From Setomelanomma holmii (lineage: Eukaryota > Ascomycota > Dothideomycetes > Pleosporales > Phaeosphaeriaceae): a DNA stretch of 59,648 nt. The translations under genes and the position numbers were made by a program. Location of the stretch: contig ML978312.1 of NCBI GenBank assembly GCA_010015745.1, positions 1 through 59,648 of the forward strand. The letters run 5' to 3'. Positions 10,148 through 21,898 of the stretch are shown one piece after another (position 1 is the first letter of the stretch; every line of letters begins with the position of its first letter). The notes below the pieces were generated by a model that saw only the letters and a program-made list of their open reading frames with translations, searched no databases and was not told where the DNA came from.

Positions 10148-11256
10148 TTACTCGAAATCACGACGTAAGAATGCCTCGACCACCCGATCCAGCTCTGGAC
10201 AAAGTGGTTCTTCCACGCCAGTATCCTCCATCAAATCAGCGGGCCACTCGATTCGCTCGTACAATTCGCATGCCCTCGCAATCTCTGCCAACTTGCGCAT
10301 ACGCACGTATCGCTCCTTGAGGTTTCGCTCACACACATCTCGACACTCAGCCAATCGACGTTGAAGTTCCTCCTGTTCCTTCACATCGCGATTGTCCAGG
10401 GCCTCGATGCGCTTTGTGCACTCTTGCACGTCTTGATCAAATTGCTTCTTCAGCTCCATGGTCTCTGGTGATGCGTCGAAGCTCACCTCAACCCTCACAG
10501 ATTGTTTCATCAGCTTACGCCTTCGTCTCTCGAGATCGTGATGCTCTGCCTCGATGTCGGCCTTTACCATGTCGTTGCGCCTAGAGTATTGCTCTTCGCT
10601 CCGCGTGCGCCCCTTGACGTTCTTATCGATGGCCTTTTGGTGACCTTGGACTTCGCGGCTGAGAATTTTGACCACCTTTGCGTGTCCTGGATACTTGTTC
10701 CACTTCTTGTTTCTTTGCTCCAGCAAGCTCGCGATGGTCACGTCCTTGGCTGCCAACTGCCTCTTGAGTTCGCAAATATCGCTCTCTTGTCGTTCGCTCC
10801 TCCATCCGTGCCTCTTTATGTCACCCAGTTGGCGGTCTGCAAAGATCTTGTACATCTCAACTTCCTCTTTCTTCTCTTTCTTGAGTTCTCGGTAGTGCTT
10901 GGAAGCATTTGCCTCGACTTGACTGACTGCCTCCTGCGCACGTGTCAGTGTCTCTGAAAGCTGTGTACGGCGTGCAAAGTACATACATTAAGCTCATTCT
11001 TCAGGCTATTGATTTATGTCTCGTGTTGCTGCTTGAGATCTTCCAGTTCCGCAGAATGTGCCTGCGCCAGTCGCTCGATCATCGCGCCACCCTTGCCGCA
11101 AAGACCTCCTCCTATAGCCTCGAAGATGTCCTTGACTTCACATAGTGGTTGCGTCTCTTCCTAGGATCGACGTAAGTGACGATTTGCAAACGGAGTACGT
11201 CATGCTTCCTTGCTTACCGATTGCGCCTGCATCGCCTCGCGAAACGTATCCATCAT
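10148..11256 (-). pseudogene. Long coiled-coil protein with one in-frame stop
   Basis: Three exons on the minus strand: 11256-11218, 11160-10987 and 10933-10148 (introns of 57 and 53 nt, the second with branch CTGAC). The joined frame encodes about 330 residues. Nearly all of it is Lys/Glu/Arg/Gln-rich coiled coil, ending with an acidic segment (PADLMEDTGVEEPLCPELD). The only defect is TAA 11014-11016, inside QQHET-stop-INSLKNELN, where heptad spacing continues and Gln would fit. No intron can remove the codon. The downstream ORF alone still encodes 262 codons. Family not recognised. Confidence 0.6.
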
Positions 11257-11661
11257 TGGTTCGGAAGGCGATTCGAATTGGTGTATGATCGAACATGGGC
11301 GTATATAATGAGTCGAACGATAATTCGTGGTGGGATTGCGAAGCGATGGAAAGAGCGCGAAACCGCCAAGACCGTGTGGAGCGTCTCCTTCACCTCCCAA
11401 TTTGAGTCAGGTGAGCGGTGAAGATGAGGCACACAAAGTCTACTACCACATGTCTTCCGGGTCTTGTGATTAATGCATAATCAATACTCGAAGTGACTTG
11501 GAGTTTGTTAGTCACCACAAATTCCCAGTCGCACCAAGTATAAAGCCGCGGTGCTCGCCCTCACCAGAACTTCAACTTCCTTACTATATACTCTCGATTG
11601 ACCTGGTATAACACTTCACCTTTCACTACCTGTAAGAAGTTGTCAAATCTACATCGCCGAC

Positions 11662-12363
11662 ATGAACAAGCGCAAAGCCTCTCCTACCGCCAGTGCAGAG
11701 CTGCATATCGATTCTGGCCACTGCTCCGGTTCTCTCTGGGCTCCCAGCGCAAAGCGCTTCGTCTCGTCTATCCGTCAAGATCTTGCTTCGCTCTCGCCGC
11801 TATTCGAGAACAGCTTCGTCATCTACGAGGATGATGACGGCCTCAAGACACCAGAGCGTACTGTCAGCAGCGACCACTGGTAAATTGGCTCTTCTAAGTC
11901 CAACTCACATCTATTGACAAACCACAGGCTGAAGAAGCGGGAGCCACTCCAAGAGCTTCCATGCGACTACGTCCGCAACGACTTGTCAGCATCCCCTACA
12001 CTTCGTCTCGGCAAGCGTGCGGATCACGACATCATCTCCGGCACGATGAGCCCGCCCGTTACCCCGAATCCTATCGCACTCCAGTCAGCTTTTCTACGTG
12101 ACTACAACAACCTTCGCCAGGGTGAGAGCAACGTGCCGCGTCGCGACGACATAGAGAGCCTAGTGAAATTGTACTCTGGCATGGCCCTGCAATCGCTTGT
12201 CATGGCCCTGTTGAAGGATATCGCTCGGCTTGACAACGACCTCGATATCGTCAAGGAAGAGAACGTAACGCTCGATGATGAGAACAAGACGCTTGTGGAA
12301 GAGAAAGAGGTGCTTGTCCAACAGGTGGAGGAGATCATGCTTGATGACAGCGAGGAGTTTTGA
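11662..12363 (+). CDS. Hypothetical protein with C-terminal coiled coil
   Basis: Two exons, 11662-11879 and 11928-12363, with a 48-nt intron (GTAAAT/CAG) splitting a Trp codon. The product is 217 residues. The N-terminus is basic (MNKRKASPT) and the middle is Ser/Pro-rich with TMSPPVTPNPIA. The last 70 residues form an acidic heptad-type helix (IARLDNDLDIVKEENVTL to VEEIMLDD). It has no membrane segment or known DNA-binding motif. It lies back to back with the coiled-coil gene on the other strand, about 400 bp away. No family assigned. Confidence 0.65.
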
Positions 12364-12584
12364 AGCGGGTGTCGCAAGCGTGTCGGTCAAAGAGGAAATC
12401 TCTTGAAGCTTTATGAGGGTTTGAATAAGAATTGCTGGATTTTTCTTGTCAATGGTTGGCAATGCACGATGCGAGCGCTTGGGTGTTCTAGAGGGTCTAT
12501 GCGTTAGAAAGAAAAGTGCTGCTTGCTCCCGGACATGTCAATCTCCGGCACGAGAGCACACGAATTCAGTTGTCGTTGTTCAGC

Positions 12585-13695
12585 CTAGGTCTCTGCCGAT
12601 TGCTTGTGAGTTTGTGAGGTGCTCGAACAAAGTTTGCCCTTAACGATCGCTACGAAGTCGAGTCGGCGGGGTATCAAGCTCCTTAAAATCACACTATACG
12701 CCTCGGCAGCTTCAACTAACTGATCCTGACTCAAACCTTCGTTTGGCGTGTGCGCAATCTCGATCGTTCCCGTGCCGAACAAATACCGCTTCTCCTCCTG
12801 CGGCAAGCTCGGAATATCAGTACCATAAAAAACTGGTGCGATTTCCAGGCCTTCCACGTCCGTGTCCAGGATTGGGGCCGGGTACGTTGAGTTGGCAAAG
12901 ATGAGGCTGAACGTCGCGTTCGCTTCGGCAGCACGTTCCACAATTGGCGAAAACATGCCGATAATCAGATCGCGGACGACAGATACGGCATCGTCTTCGG
13001 AGCGCGCGTTCCGTATTGAGACACTGGCGTTCGCAGCTTCGGCGACGACATTCCCAGCAACGCCGCCTCGAATGAGTCCCGTGTTCAGTGTGGTCGCTCC
13101 GAGCAGTTCACTTCTGGGGAGAGCGGGCTCCAGCATGTTCAGTGCAACGACTGCCTCTGCAAGATAGTGGATTGCGCTCGCACCAAGCCAAGGATAAGCT
13201 TAATGTGCTGATCTGCCCTTTACATTGGGCGTCAGCCCAAGGCTACCTTTGTGGCCGCTTGCAAGTTTTCCCTCAGTCGGCTCGCCAAAAATGGCAGCTC
13301 GGAACGTCGTATTCTTTGCATATGAGGCGAAGGCTTTCATGCCAGTGCCACCAGTTCCCTCACCAACGACGAATAGCATGCCAAGACTTGGTGTGTCGGA
13401 GCGAGATTCGAGAAACTTGTGCGAAGCGACTATCATGGTCGCTACGGGCCCCTTCGCATCTACAGTGCCACGACCATAGTAGAAGACTGTGCCATGCTCT
13501 TCTCGTCGCTCAAACGGATAGAAGGGAGGTACCTGAGGACAATTAGATTTCCATATTGCCGAAAGTGTTGCACGCGAAATATACGGTATCAAGATGGCTA
13601 GTGATCAAAACCTCGGGAAAGGTAGCCAAGCGAGGTTGGTTGATAATCGTGGTTGCCCATGTTCGACCTAGGTACTGCCTACTTATGGGCCAGAA
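12585..13695 (-). pseudogene. M20 metallopeptidase (acetylornithine deacetylase-like), interrupted
   Basis: Minus-strand exons 13695-13585 (upper end approximate) and 13532-12585, with a 52-nt intron. Metal-site motifs are visible: TSHLDTVPPF (His and Asp), GRGTVDAKGPVA (bridging Asp), VGEGTGGTG (Glu region) and FGEPTEGKLASGHKG. The C-terminal part has TTLNTGLIRGGVAGNVV and YGTDIP. In-frame TAA 13200-13202 interrupts GRSAH-stop-AYPWLG, between the catalytic and dimerisation parts, where relatives usually read AHSGYP. The N-terminal 60-80 residues expected for the family were not found upstream. A C-terminal peptide alone would be inactive. Confidence 0.75.
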
Positions 13696-13730
13696 ACCCT
13701 CGAAGCACCTTGTAGCATGCCCTGAGGTCA

Positions 13731-14683
13731 CAGCACGGCATGAAGGGTCATCGGCAAATCGCCCTGTACTTGCAGGCTACCATGCGTGCAAGAATTGGGA
13801 CCAGCGAGCATTGGCAGACGTTGTCCAAGATCATCCTATCACTTCCTACATCGACCCGAAGCAAGTCTTGTTTTGCCAAGATGCTGGGCTCAGAGAATCA
13901 CCAGAAGCCGACTGGGTGTGTAACAGTGATCGGCTCCACGTGTGCGAGCATTGGCACTTCGCGCATCCAACGGGTAGGTTTGCGTGATAGCGGCACCATA
14001 TGTTATAGAAGGCATTTACGTAAATGGTCTCAAGCGGTGCGCTGACAACTTCTTCCTTGCGCCGCCGTTGACGCATATGTGGGATGTTGGGGGAGGTTGA
14101 AGGATGATATAACTTGGGTGCGGGGTCAGCACTTGGTGAGGCTATGATAAGACGCCCTTGGCGAGCCATGGCAGCATAATCAGAGGTTTGGAAACTTCCT
14201 CATTCTTTTGAGACGCTTTGAAGAAGCTCCGCATATCACGACATGTACGCGCGAAGGCGCAGAAGTTCATGTCGATCGGCAGCAGCTACCCGTTGTGTGG
14301 TTTCCGAAGATTGGAGAAAATTGAAGTTAGGAGAGGATTTCCAGCGCTGAGAACACCTGCTCTGAGCGACGCTAAATATTGTAACGGTTTGGGCCTTGCC
14401 CAGATCCACTCTAGTACGAGTTGGGATAGCTCATGTACAGCCATGTATATAAGCAGTTCTGCCCACCTCAGATAGTCAATGAAGCGCAGTCCTCCCCCTC
14501 CGTACCGTTACAAATATGCTGGATGTAGACAAAGACTGACTTTCGAGAATATGGGAAACACTATCCTCAGAACAGGCAACGAATCATTGCCGATATAGAA
14601 TGCGACGTCGTACGCTGGGTTGTAAGCTGGAGGGAATTGTCGCGGGTATGTACTCGAAAAGGTTCTTGTGGCGCAATCCAGCT
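13731..14683. other. No supported gene
   Basis: This stretch should contain the N-terminus of the M20 gene, but no convincing reading frame was found. Open frames of 85-145 codons on both strands lack family signatures. A TATATAAGC box with downstream pyrimidines lies near 14453. Confidence 0.35.
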
Positions 14684-16436
14684 TCAGGGTCCAAGGCTTC
14701 CGAGCAAGTCCATCATGTCTTTCTGACGGCGCATGCGTGTTGTTACGATCCGTTGCGGAGATAATTGCCGTACCTCTTGCCTTTTCGCATGCGCCACCTC
14801 AGCGTGCCTCAGGGAGCCATGATTTGTGTCAGTGGCAGCCTGGAAGGCAGGCGATAAGGCAAATGTAGATGAGGAATGTGCCAATAGCGTTGGAGCGACG
14901 TTCGATGTTTTATTATGTGGGCTGCCGTGACTCGTGAACGTGGCGGGCAACGCGGATGGCGGACTTGGAATCATGGATAGTTCAAAGTGATTAGTATGGG
15001 TTGTTGGCTGTACTAATTTAGACTGCACGTGAAGTGGAAGGACGTTGTATAGATGGGGATCAGCAACTGAAGAGGGCGATTGTAACCCGGGAGCAGTGTG
15101 GGCGTGGGTCGCAAGATGTCTACGTCTTGGTTCAGTAGGCAGCTCTATCGCGGGCCCTGGTTGGAAGTATGGGTTTCTTGTCTTCATTGACCATGCATCA
15201 GTTGTAACCGGCAATGAAACATGTTTTGGTCTTGAAGGGTAGCCAGGCGGAGGGCCAGGGTCATTGACCGGGAGCTCGACGGCAAAGGTAAGATCATTGA
15301 GTGCTTCCACAACAGTAGTGGGCTCTTTGCGTTTCGTTCGTCTGAAGTTGTTCTGAGGAGGCAGAGGCTCGGCCGAAAAGTCAAATGGATTCACAGGTCC
15401 CAAAGAGTTCGTGCCACTCATGCAGACAGTATCTCCGGCTAGTTCTGGTACTGAGTCGTCCTGATCCGCATATTTGTAAGCCCATGTAATGTTCGATTTC
15501 TGTAACGTTTCGCCGTCATTCGAGAACGATACTCTTGACTTATAATCCTGTTCTACGAGACAGTCCACGTGCGACTGCGTATGGGCGCCAGAATTTTCTG
15601 TGATAGGATGTGCCTCTCCTGAAGGCCCACTTGTAGTAATCACCGAGCTGTACGTCGGCGGTGGGCTGCACGACGGTTCCTTAGGCCATGTCTCAGCGGC
15701 CGAGACATGAGGATTAGGTTGATCAATGAGTATGATCCCAAGAGAAGGAGCAAGAATAGGGTCACGCCGGGTAGTGAGTGAGGGCGGAGGTACCGTCATG
15801 ATTGAGGGTGTGGACTCTGTGCAAGTGTCAGCGCCTGTGATCATCAGTGTCCTTACTCATTGACGTACTTGATAACTTCTCTAGCTGGAGATTAGCGTGC
15901 TGATCAGGCCAAATAGTCCTCCTTTTGTGTCTGGACAAGACATCGTCGAAGAAAGTCGAGTCAAGGTATTGCGGAGGCTGTGAGGTAGTAGGAACATCCT
16001 CCAGACGTATCAGATAGCCCAAAACGTTCGACAACTGTTGATGGCAAGTCATCAGCTCCGTCTTGCGATTTAACAGCTTCTCGTGGTCGTTGAACACCCA
16101 TCGGACGCGTGTTTCGAATCGAATGGAGCCTGTAGATTCTTGCTCCGCACGAGCATGTTCCACCCATTTGCCGATCTCGTTGAGTGCGGACTTTGTGTTA
16201 TGCACCGCGCCTTTGATCCAGGGAAGTTTGCCTGGTATGCTTGTGACTTTTCGCCGCACCGATTCATCGTTCAGTAGCCGTTCGACCTCATTGAGATCGT
16301 CACGCACAACCCGGATTGTGCGCACGAACACTTCGTTTTCGCTCCCCACCTCGGCTACACGTATTGCAAGATCAGCGAATTTGAAGGCACTGCCAACACT
16401 GGCGAAGATCGCCCCGAGGCTGAACGGCTCGCACAT
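14684..16436 (-). CDS. Fungal STAND-type N-terminal domain protein with a disordered tail
   Basis: Exons 16436-15869 and 15816-14684, with a 52-nt intron (GTACGT, branch GCTGAC, CAG), giving 566 residues. The first 130 residues (MCEPFSLGAIFASVGSAFKF, then a helix with RVVRDDLNEVERLLN and a segment ending HARAEQESTGSIRFETR) look like the helical N-terminal domain that precedes NACHT/ankyrin or lipase modules in fungal STAND immune-like proteins. No Walker A motif or repeat domain follows. The remaining 380 residues are Pro/Ser/Thr-rich and probably disordered. So it is an N-terminal module without a nucleotide-binding engine. Family assignment is by pattern only. Confidence 0.65.
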
Positions 16437-17302
16437 GCTAGCAGATCATGCGGAACGACGACTGAGACTTTTTCGAAGGAGGCAAAAATTTGTGATCGGT
16501 TGAGGCGGGCATCAAGGATACTCCTGTGGTTACTCGGGATGAGGATCGATGTCCAGGCGGGGTCAACATAGAGGGCAACGGCGAGACCCCGAAAGCCTGC
16601 ATGCAGCCACAGTGCCAGAGCCTCACCCCAAGAAATGCTTAGCCACTTCAGCCCGCAGATATGGTCCGTCACCTCGCGCACGATCACAGGGCAAATCCTA
16701 CGGCCGGTTATATTGGTCGGTCCAAAGGTCGAGAGGCTTGCATTGGCAGAATACGCATCGCAAGGATAAGCGAGCACGATATTTTTTACCTTCCGTAAAA
16801 GAAGGCTGGACACACTCGCGCACGTCTCTCATGTCAAAACAAACTTTCTAGATCACCAAAGATCTCTTGATTGTTCCAAGGTTGTGTTGTGTACGCAATG
16901 TAGTCCACAAGTGTCCGTGTACTCCCGCACTACGCCTGGAAACGCGACACTCAAGAGAGCAAACTATGTGCTGGCAGCTTGGGAAGGAGGCGTAAGGGTC
17001 GGTTGCGCTACCCGCGATCCATGAAGAGGGCGGCAGGACATGCTTTTCTTCAGCCTTGGAGCTGCACTCTCCTCGGTCGGCGCTAAAGTCCAAGCGGGCC
17101 TAGCTTGTCTCCACAAACGCTTGGATCAACCTCAGCTCGTTCAGCCTTCCTCACAGCATTCTGTCTTTTCAACACGGCACGCTTTGCTTGTGGCTTATTT
17201 CATCATATGCATCAGGAAGATCTTGAAAAACGATTTCTCATCCTAAATAGTACGCGATACGTTTGCCCAAGCCATGACCTGGCCTTACTACGCTGCCACA
17301 GT
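16437..17302. other. Intergenic, no supported gene
   Basis: A 150-codon minus-strand open frame overlaps the start of the STAND-like gene but has no recognisable motif. Nothing else is seen. Confidence 0.35.
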
Positions 17303-18568
17303 TCACCCCTCGAATAACATTCTCGGATGACCAAGAACCTGGCCCTGATCGCCGACAGTCTGCACCAATGCTGGAAACGCACGCATAGCGCCTTGGCGAC
17401 TGCGGAAATCAAATTGGAACGATCCAGGCTGAGAGAACAGCAGAAAGGCGAAGTTGGCAGCACGCGTCAGAATCATGTCAAGGTTCTTCCGACGCTGCAC
17501 GTCATCTAAATTCCCTTGAACACACGGAGCCACAATCGAGTCAAGCTCCGCGATGATACTCGAGAATGTTTGAACACGGTTGGCGTCGTGAGCATTCTTT
17601 CCAGTTCCGTGCGAAAGCAAAAGAGCTGTGATTGTTTTCCATTTGCTGTGCAACGCTGTTTGCTCTGCAATAGTCATGTCAGTCTGCGTGCGGTCGGCTT
17701 CGATTACGATGAACTTACTACTGTGATCGCGCGCACTGGCAATGGCGCCTTCGAGTTGAGAAACACCGGAAGGCAACAGATCTGCGCTGCGCCCACCAGT
17801 CACTTTGGACAAAATAACCCAGGCAAAGACGAGACGAAGTGTCTCTTGTCGACAGGATGGGTTGGAGAGAGCACTGGCAAATGCAGAAGTGCTCAAGCCT
17901 GTCTCAGAAGCAATGTTGAGCAATGCCGCCTCAGTGATTCCACTAGCCAAGGGTGCGGAATGGCAGTACACACGAACGTGGTTCTTGATGTTGTCACGAA
18001 TCTTGGATGCTTCTCCAGTGAGGGTATCGTCCGATTCAGGCTGAGGAAGGAGGCTGTCGATGCTATTCGGCACCACGCTGGCCACTACGACAGGCCCCTT
18101 CTCTGGTCCAGAATTGTATGTGACCGGAGGAAGGTGGCTCACTGCTTGAGACGCGTATTGTCTCTTCCTCTGGCGGCGTAGGATGAAGAAGAATACGAGT
18201 CCAGCGATGAGAACTCCCGCAAACAGCATACCGATTGCAATGCCCGCGACTGCTCCACCATGAAAGCCATTTTTGTGAGGTGTCGCGACAGATGTCACAG
18301 ATGGTCCAGCAGCCAGCTTCGAATTCGAGTTTGGCTGCGTGACCGAGATAGACGTTGGATTAGGTGTTGCGCTGGCTGCTACGCTGGGAGCTGGCAAGGA
18401 TGAAGGCGTCGGAGTAGGTGAGGGGCAATTGAGCAACGCAGTGTCGGCGGAATCGATGCGTTGGCCATCCTGGTCGTTGTACGCGGCGCATCGACCCTGA
18501 GGGTCATTGAGAACCTTCGAAGTGTATATGGCCATAGCGATGGACAAGGCCACGATCAAATGCTGCAA
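17303..18568 (-). CDS. Single-pass plasma-membrane protein with Ser/Thr/Pro ectodomain
   Basis: Single exon, 421 residues. A hydrophobic N-terminus (residues 3-14) could be a signal peptide. Residues 49-100 are Pro/Ser/Thr-rich and likely O-glycosylated. One membrane span lies at about 104-130 (GGAVAGIAIGMLFAGVLIAG), followed by the stop-transfer run RRQRKRQ. The cytosolic part of about 290 residues is mostly helical, with no catalytic motif. The layout resembles fungal wall-stress-sensor-like proteins, but no WSC or other named ectodomain is present. It is divergent from the Hsp70-like gene. The annotated start has little sequence ahead of the Cys-containing segment, so an upstream exon is possible. 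Confidence 0.65.
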   Translation of the reverse strand: MQHLIVALSIAMAIYTSKVLNDPQGRCAAYNDQDGQRIDSADTALLNCPSPTPTPSSLPAPSVAASATPNPTSISVTQPNSNSKLAAGPSVTSVATPHKNGFHGGAVAGIAIGMLFAGVLIAGLVFFFILRRQRKRQYASQAVSHLPPVTYNSGPEKGPVVVASVVPNSIDSLLPQPESDDTLTGEASKIRDNIKNHVRVYCHSAPLASGITEAALLNIASETGLSTSAFASALSNPSCRQETLRLVFAWVILSKVTGGRSADLLPSGVSQLEGAIASARDHSSKFIVIEADRTQTDMTIAEQTALHSKWKTITALLLSHGTGKNAHDANRVQTFSSIIAELDSIVAPCVQGNLDDVQRRKNLDMILTRAANFAFLLFSQPGSFQFDFRSRQGAMRAFPALVQTVGDQGQVLGHPRMLFEG

Positions 18569-18970
18569 GTAAAGAACCTATCGAAGTCGCCCTCGACTCC
18601 TCCTATATGCGTTCGCTTCAGTCGCTCGATCATCTTGGACCGCGACAGGCTTCGTGCACGTACCAACTATGCATGAGACACTGGACTGAAGCCTGCATGT
18701 TCAGCTGGCTGCCGGATTCGGCACACTTTGACGAGACTACGCCACAAAATTGTTTCCAGACCCCACGAACACTTCGAAATGGGCAACCGATTCGTTAGCT
18801 GCTGAACGGGTCTTCTGCAGGCGGGGCGGTGGTTGTACGTCGACACTGGTACACCGGTTTCCAAGCAAGGTCTGGGCAATCAACAGCCCGATCGGGAATG
18901 AAACTCTATCAGAATGCACCCCACCTCGAGATCCAGAACACAAAGAGCTCGTCCCGAACGGGAGCTCCTT

Positions 18971-19018
18971 TCCTCAGCCCCGAGGCTGAGGACTGGGCCA
19001 GGCACGCCCAGCCTGGCC
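18971..19018 (+). repeat. Two adjacent perfect hairpins
   Basis: The first has 9-bp arms (18971-18979 and 18984-18992, loop CCGA). The second has 8-bp arms (18996-19003 and 19011-19018, 7-nt loop). Both are GC-rich and lie 230-280 bp upstream of the Hsp70-like ATG. They could be folded 5'-leader RNA or binding sites. Confidence 0.5.
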
Positions 19019-19251
19019 GAACGTCAATTCTTACTGATGTCGTTGTGCCGGATACTGAACGGAAAGCTCCTAGCCGACAGGCAGAGTCGCTAGAGCCTTG
19101 CTATAGCTACTCAGGCTGTGAATCACAAGATCACTCTTTCCCTGCTCACGCCTACTGGTCTTACTCCGCCTGCTCGAGCATGTCCCAGGTCCGATTGCAA
19201 CTATTACGATCTTACTTTGTCTGATTCACGTTGACCACTAAACACAACATA

Positions 19252-21898
19252 ATGGCAGACCCAGGCGCACGCCCTGACCTTGTCGTCTCCATTGACTTTG
19301 GTATGACATGTATGTACTCCATATCTGCTAAGGCCATCACTGCACATTTGCTCACAGCAGAACCAGGTACGGGAGTGGCATACTGCAATGTAGCAACTGG
19401 GAGTGATACTGTTCGACATATTCAGAAGTGGCCCGGCAGGACTCAGGCGAACGAGAACAAAGTACGTTAAGGTTTGATACTGCGCGGCGACCGCAATTGA
19501 CCAACGACAGGTACCAACGTTGCTTGTCTATCCGCAAGGCTCATCAACACCAACATCATGGGGCTTCCTTGCGGAGACCGCACAAGAAGTTAGCGGAGCC
19601 GGCCACGAAAGTCGCGAGTGGTTCAAGATCATGCTCGATGAAAATATTCTAGAGCAATTTCGGAAGAATGCTAGCGACCCCTCCACCGTACCGCAAATAT
19701 ATGAGGTCGAGAAATAGTAAGTGCTATGCCTAGTCTTGAGATTTGTGATGCCCCTGACACATATGAAGCTATGCAGACTATTTCCAATTTCTATATCGCA
19801 CGACTGAAGCACGACTGAAGGGCGAACTAGCAAGTCGGTGGGAAGATGCAAAGATCGAGTTCATCTTCTCCGTGCCAACAACATGGAAGCCAATCCCCAC
19901 CGTCGAGCGATTTCGGAAAATCATATCTCTGGCCGGCTTCGGGTCGTATGCAAGTCACACGGCCACGATTGGATTGACTGAGGCTGAGGCCGCAGCTGTA
20001 CATACTGCCCGCAGTATGCCGGGAATCTTTCAGGTACTACCGTAAGATTTGCTTCCAAACGGAGAGTAGACTAATCTACCCTCTAGGAGAACGAACTGCT
20101 GTTTGTTTGCGATGTCGGTGGTGGTACTACTGATCTTTCAGTGTTCCGAGTGAAGAACACATTTGGCGGCTCTCTCAATCTCGAACAGATCGACGTGGTG
20201 TTTGGTAAGCTCTTTCAAATTATCGCATATGCTCGGCAGTCTAATCAGATATACAGGAGCTACAATTGGCGCAGCACGACTTGATAGTCTTTACGAAGAA
20301 GCTGTCGTTCAGAGATTACAATATGCCGATCAAATGATGCCTATGGGACTACCGGACCTCAATCAGACAGCTTGGGCCATGCGTATAAGCAAGGAGTACC
20401 AGAAGTAAATATGCCCAGAGAACAAAATTCATGATCTGTGCTAACAATAGCCAGTGCAAAGTGCGACTACGGCTCAGACGAGTCGATGGCAGATACGGAT
20501 ACATTCGCCGTGGAGGTGCCGAAACTAGATCGCTCTTATGCAAATCCGCAATATGGCATCAGCGGGGGGAACATGGTTTTCCGAAGGTGACTTCCCAGGC
20601 TCTGCGCCAGACTAGTCAGGCTGACATATATCAAGGGACGATCTCAAGGCCTTCTTTGACATCCAGATCTCGAAGCTCTTCGATATGCTCGACAAGCAAC
20701 TTGTGCGCATTCAGGAAAAATATCCGGGTGAACAAATGGTAAGTATCTATATCCTCAACCCATCTAGCGCAAGTGACTGAAGTCATATAGGCACATCTCG
20801 TACTATCTGGCGGCTTAGGCAACTCAGCCTACGTTCAGAACTGCATGCGCAATCGCTACGCATCAGGCAACATATCGCACGCCAATGCGCGAAACATGCG
20901 AATTCGCATCGCACCAGATCCGCAACTTGTCGTGTGCAAGGGTAACGTCGCCGATCGCGTGCAGAAGCTCAAGACGGGTCAATCAGTCCTCGGCTGGCGC
21001 TGCTGTCGCGCCAGCTACGGCACCATGTGTAAGATATTGCACGAGCCACAAAATCCAGCGCACTTTGGTTTGAAGACGGAACGTGATGCGCTCGATGGGA
21101 AGAATTATGTTGTCAACTGTGTCGATTGGTTTATCAAGCAAGTAATTGACCATCATCCTCCGCCTGCGAAACAGTGTACTCATGCGAACCAGGGCGAACC
21201 AGTATCAAGCGACCATCCAATCGTTCGCACATTCAACCGCAAATGTCCGCCCGCCAGCGCCATGATGCCAAGTCCGACTCGCGTCTTCCCAACCGAAGTC
21301 ATTTGTACCGAAGTCGACAAGTCACAACTTCCCGTGGTTCTCAACTCTTGTAAGTCCACCTCACTTTCCATCAATTCACTTGTTGACTCACATCACAGCC
21401 TGCCGCACAATCTGCAAAGTCGAATCCGACTTCTCCTCCATTCCGCTCAGCACCTTCAAGCTCAAAAACCGACACTGGTGGAACTCAGGCTCGAAATACC
21501 ACCGCATCAATTACGTCGTAAAAGTCAACCTCGGGCCTGCAGACATCAGCTTCGAACTCTGGCACAACGGCATCAAACTGTCAAAAGACAATACTATCAA
21601 AGTCGAGTGGCAGGCTGCCGCGCCGCCAGATCCCAGGGAGTTGGAGATGGCGTGTGATGTGCCGATGAGTGGGCTGCCGGCGGTGGCGAGGCAGGGAGGG
21701 AATCTGGGAGGTATGAATAGATGGAGTGCGAGTTCGGCGAATTTATTGGGGAGGAGACCGATGCAGAATGGGCATGGTCATGTAAGCTGGAATGGCAATG
21801 GGGGTGGTAATGGATATCCTGGCGGAGGAGGATGGGAGAATAAGACGGTCCAGACGCACGTTATGCCGTTGCAGCAGAATGGGTCAGCAGTATGGTAG
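19252..21898 (+). CDS. Hsp70-like (HSPA12/actin-like ATPase fold) protein
   Basis: I model eleven exons: 19252-19309, 19367-19461, 19511-19716, 19769-20033, 20087-20204, 20257-20404, 20455-20586, 20636-20738, 20791-21141, 21193-21349 and 21399-21898, giving 710 residues. ATPase motifs are present: VVSIDFGMT (phosphate 1), FVCDVGGGTTDLSVF (phosphate 2) and HLVLSGGLGNSAYVQ (adenosine). Unlike true Hsp70 there is no canonical substrate-binding domain. The C-terminus is a Gly/Asn-rich tail ending VW. This matches the large fungal group of divergent Hsp70-like proteins, often linked to non-self recognition or stress, though its role is unproven. Two introns need AAG acceptors (19768 and 20635). 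The intron at 21142-21192 is a multiple of three and might be retained. Confidence 0.85.

Noticed and set aside
13556..13987. 143-codon plus-strand ORF
   Set aside because: Its first third is antisense to an M20 exon and the rest has no recognisable motif; too weak to call.
17516..18181. 221-codon plus-strand open frame
   Set aside because: Antisense to the single-pass membrane protein gene and without recognisable features.
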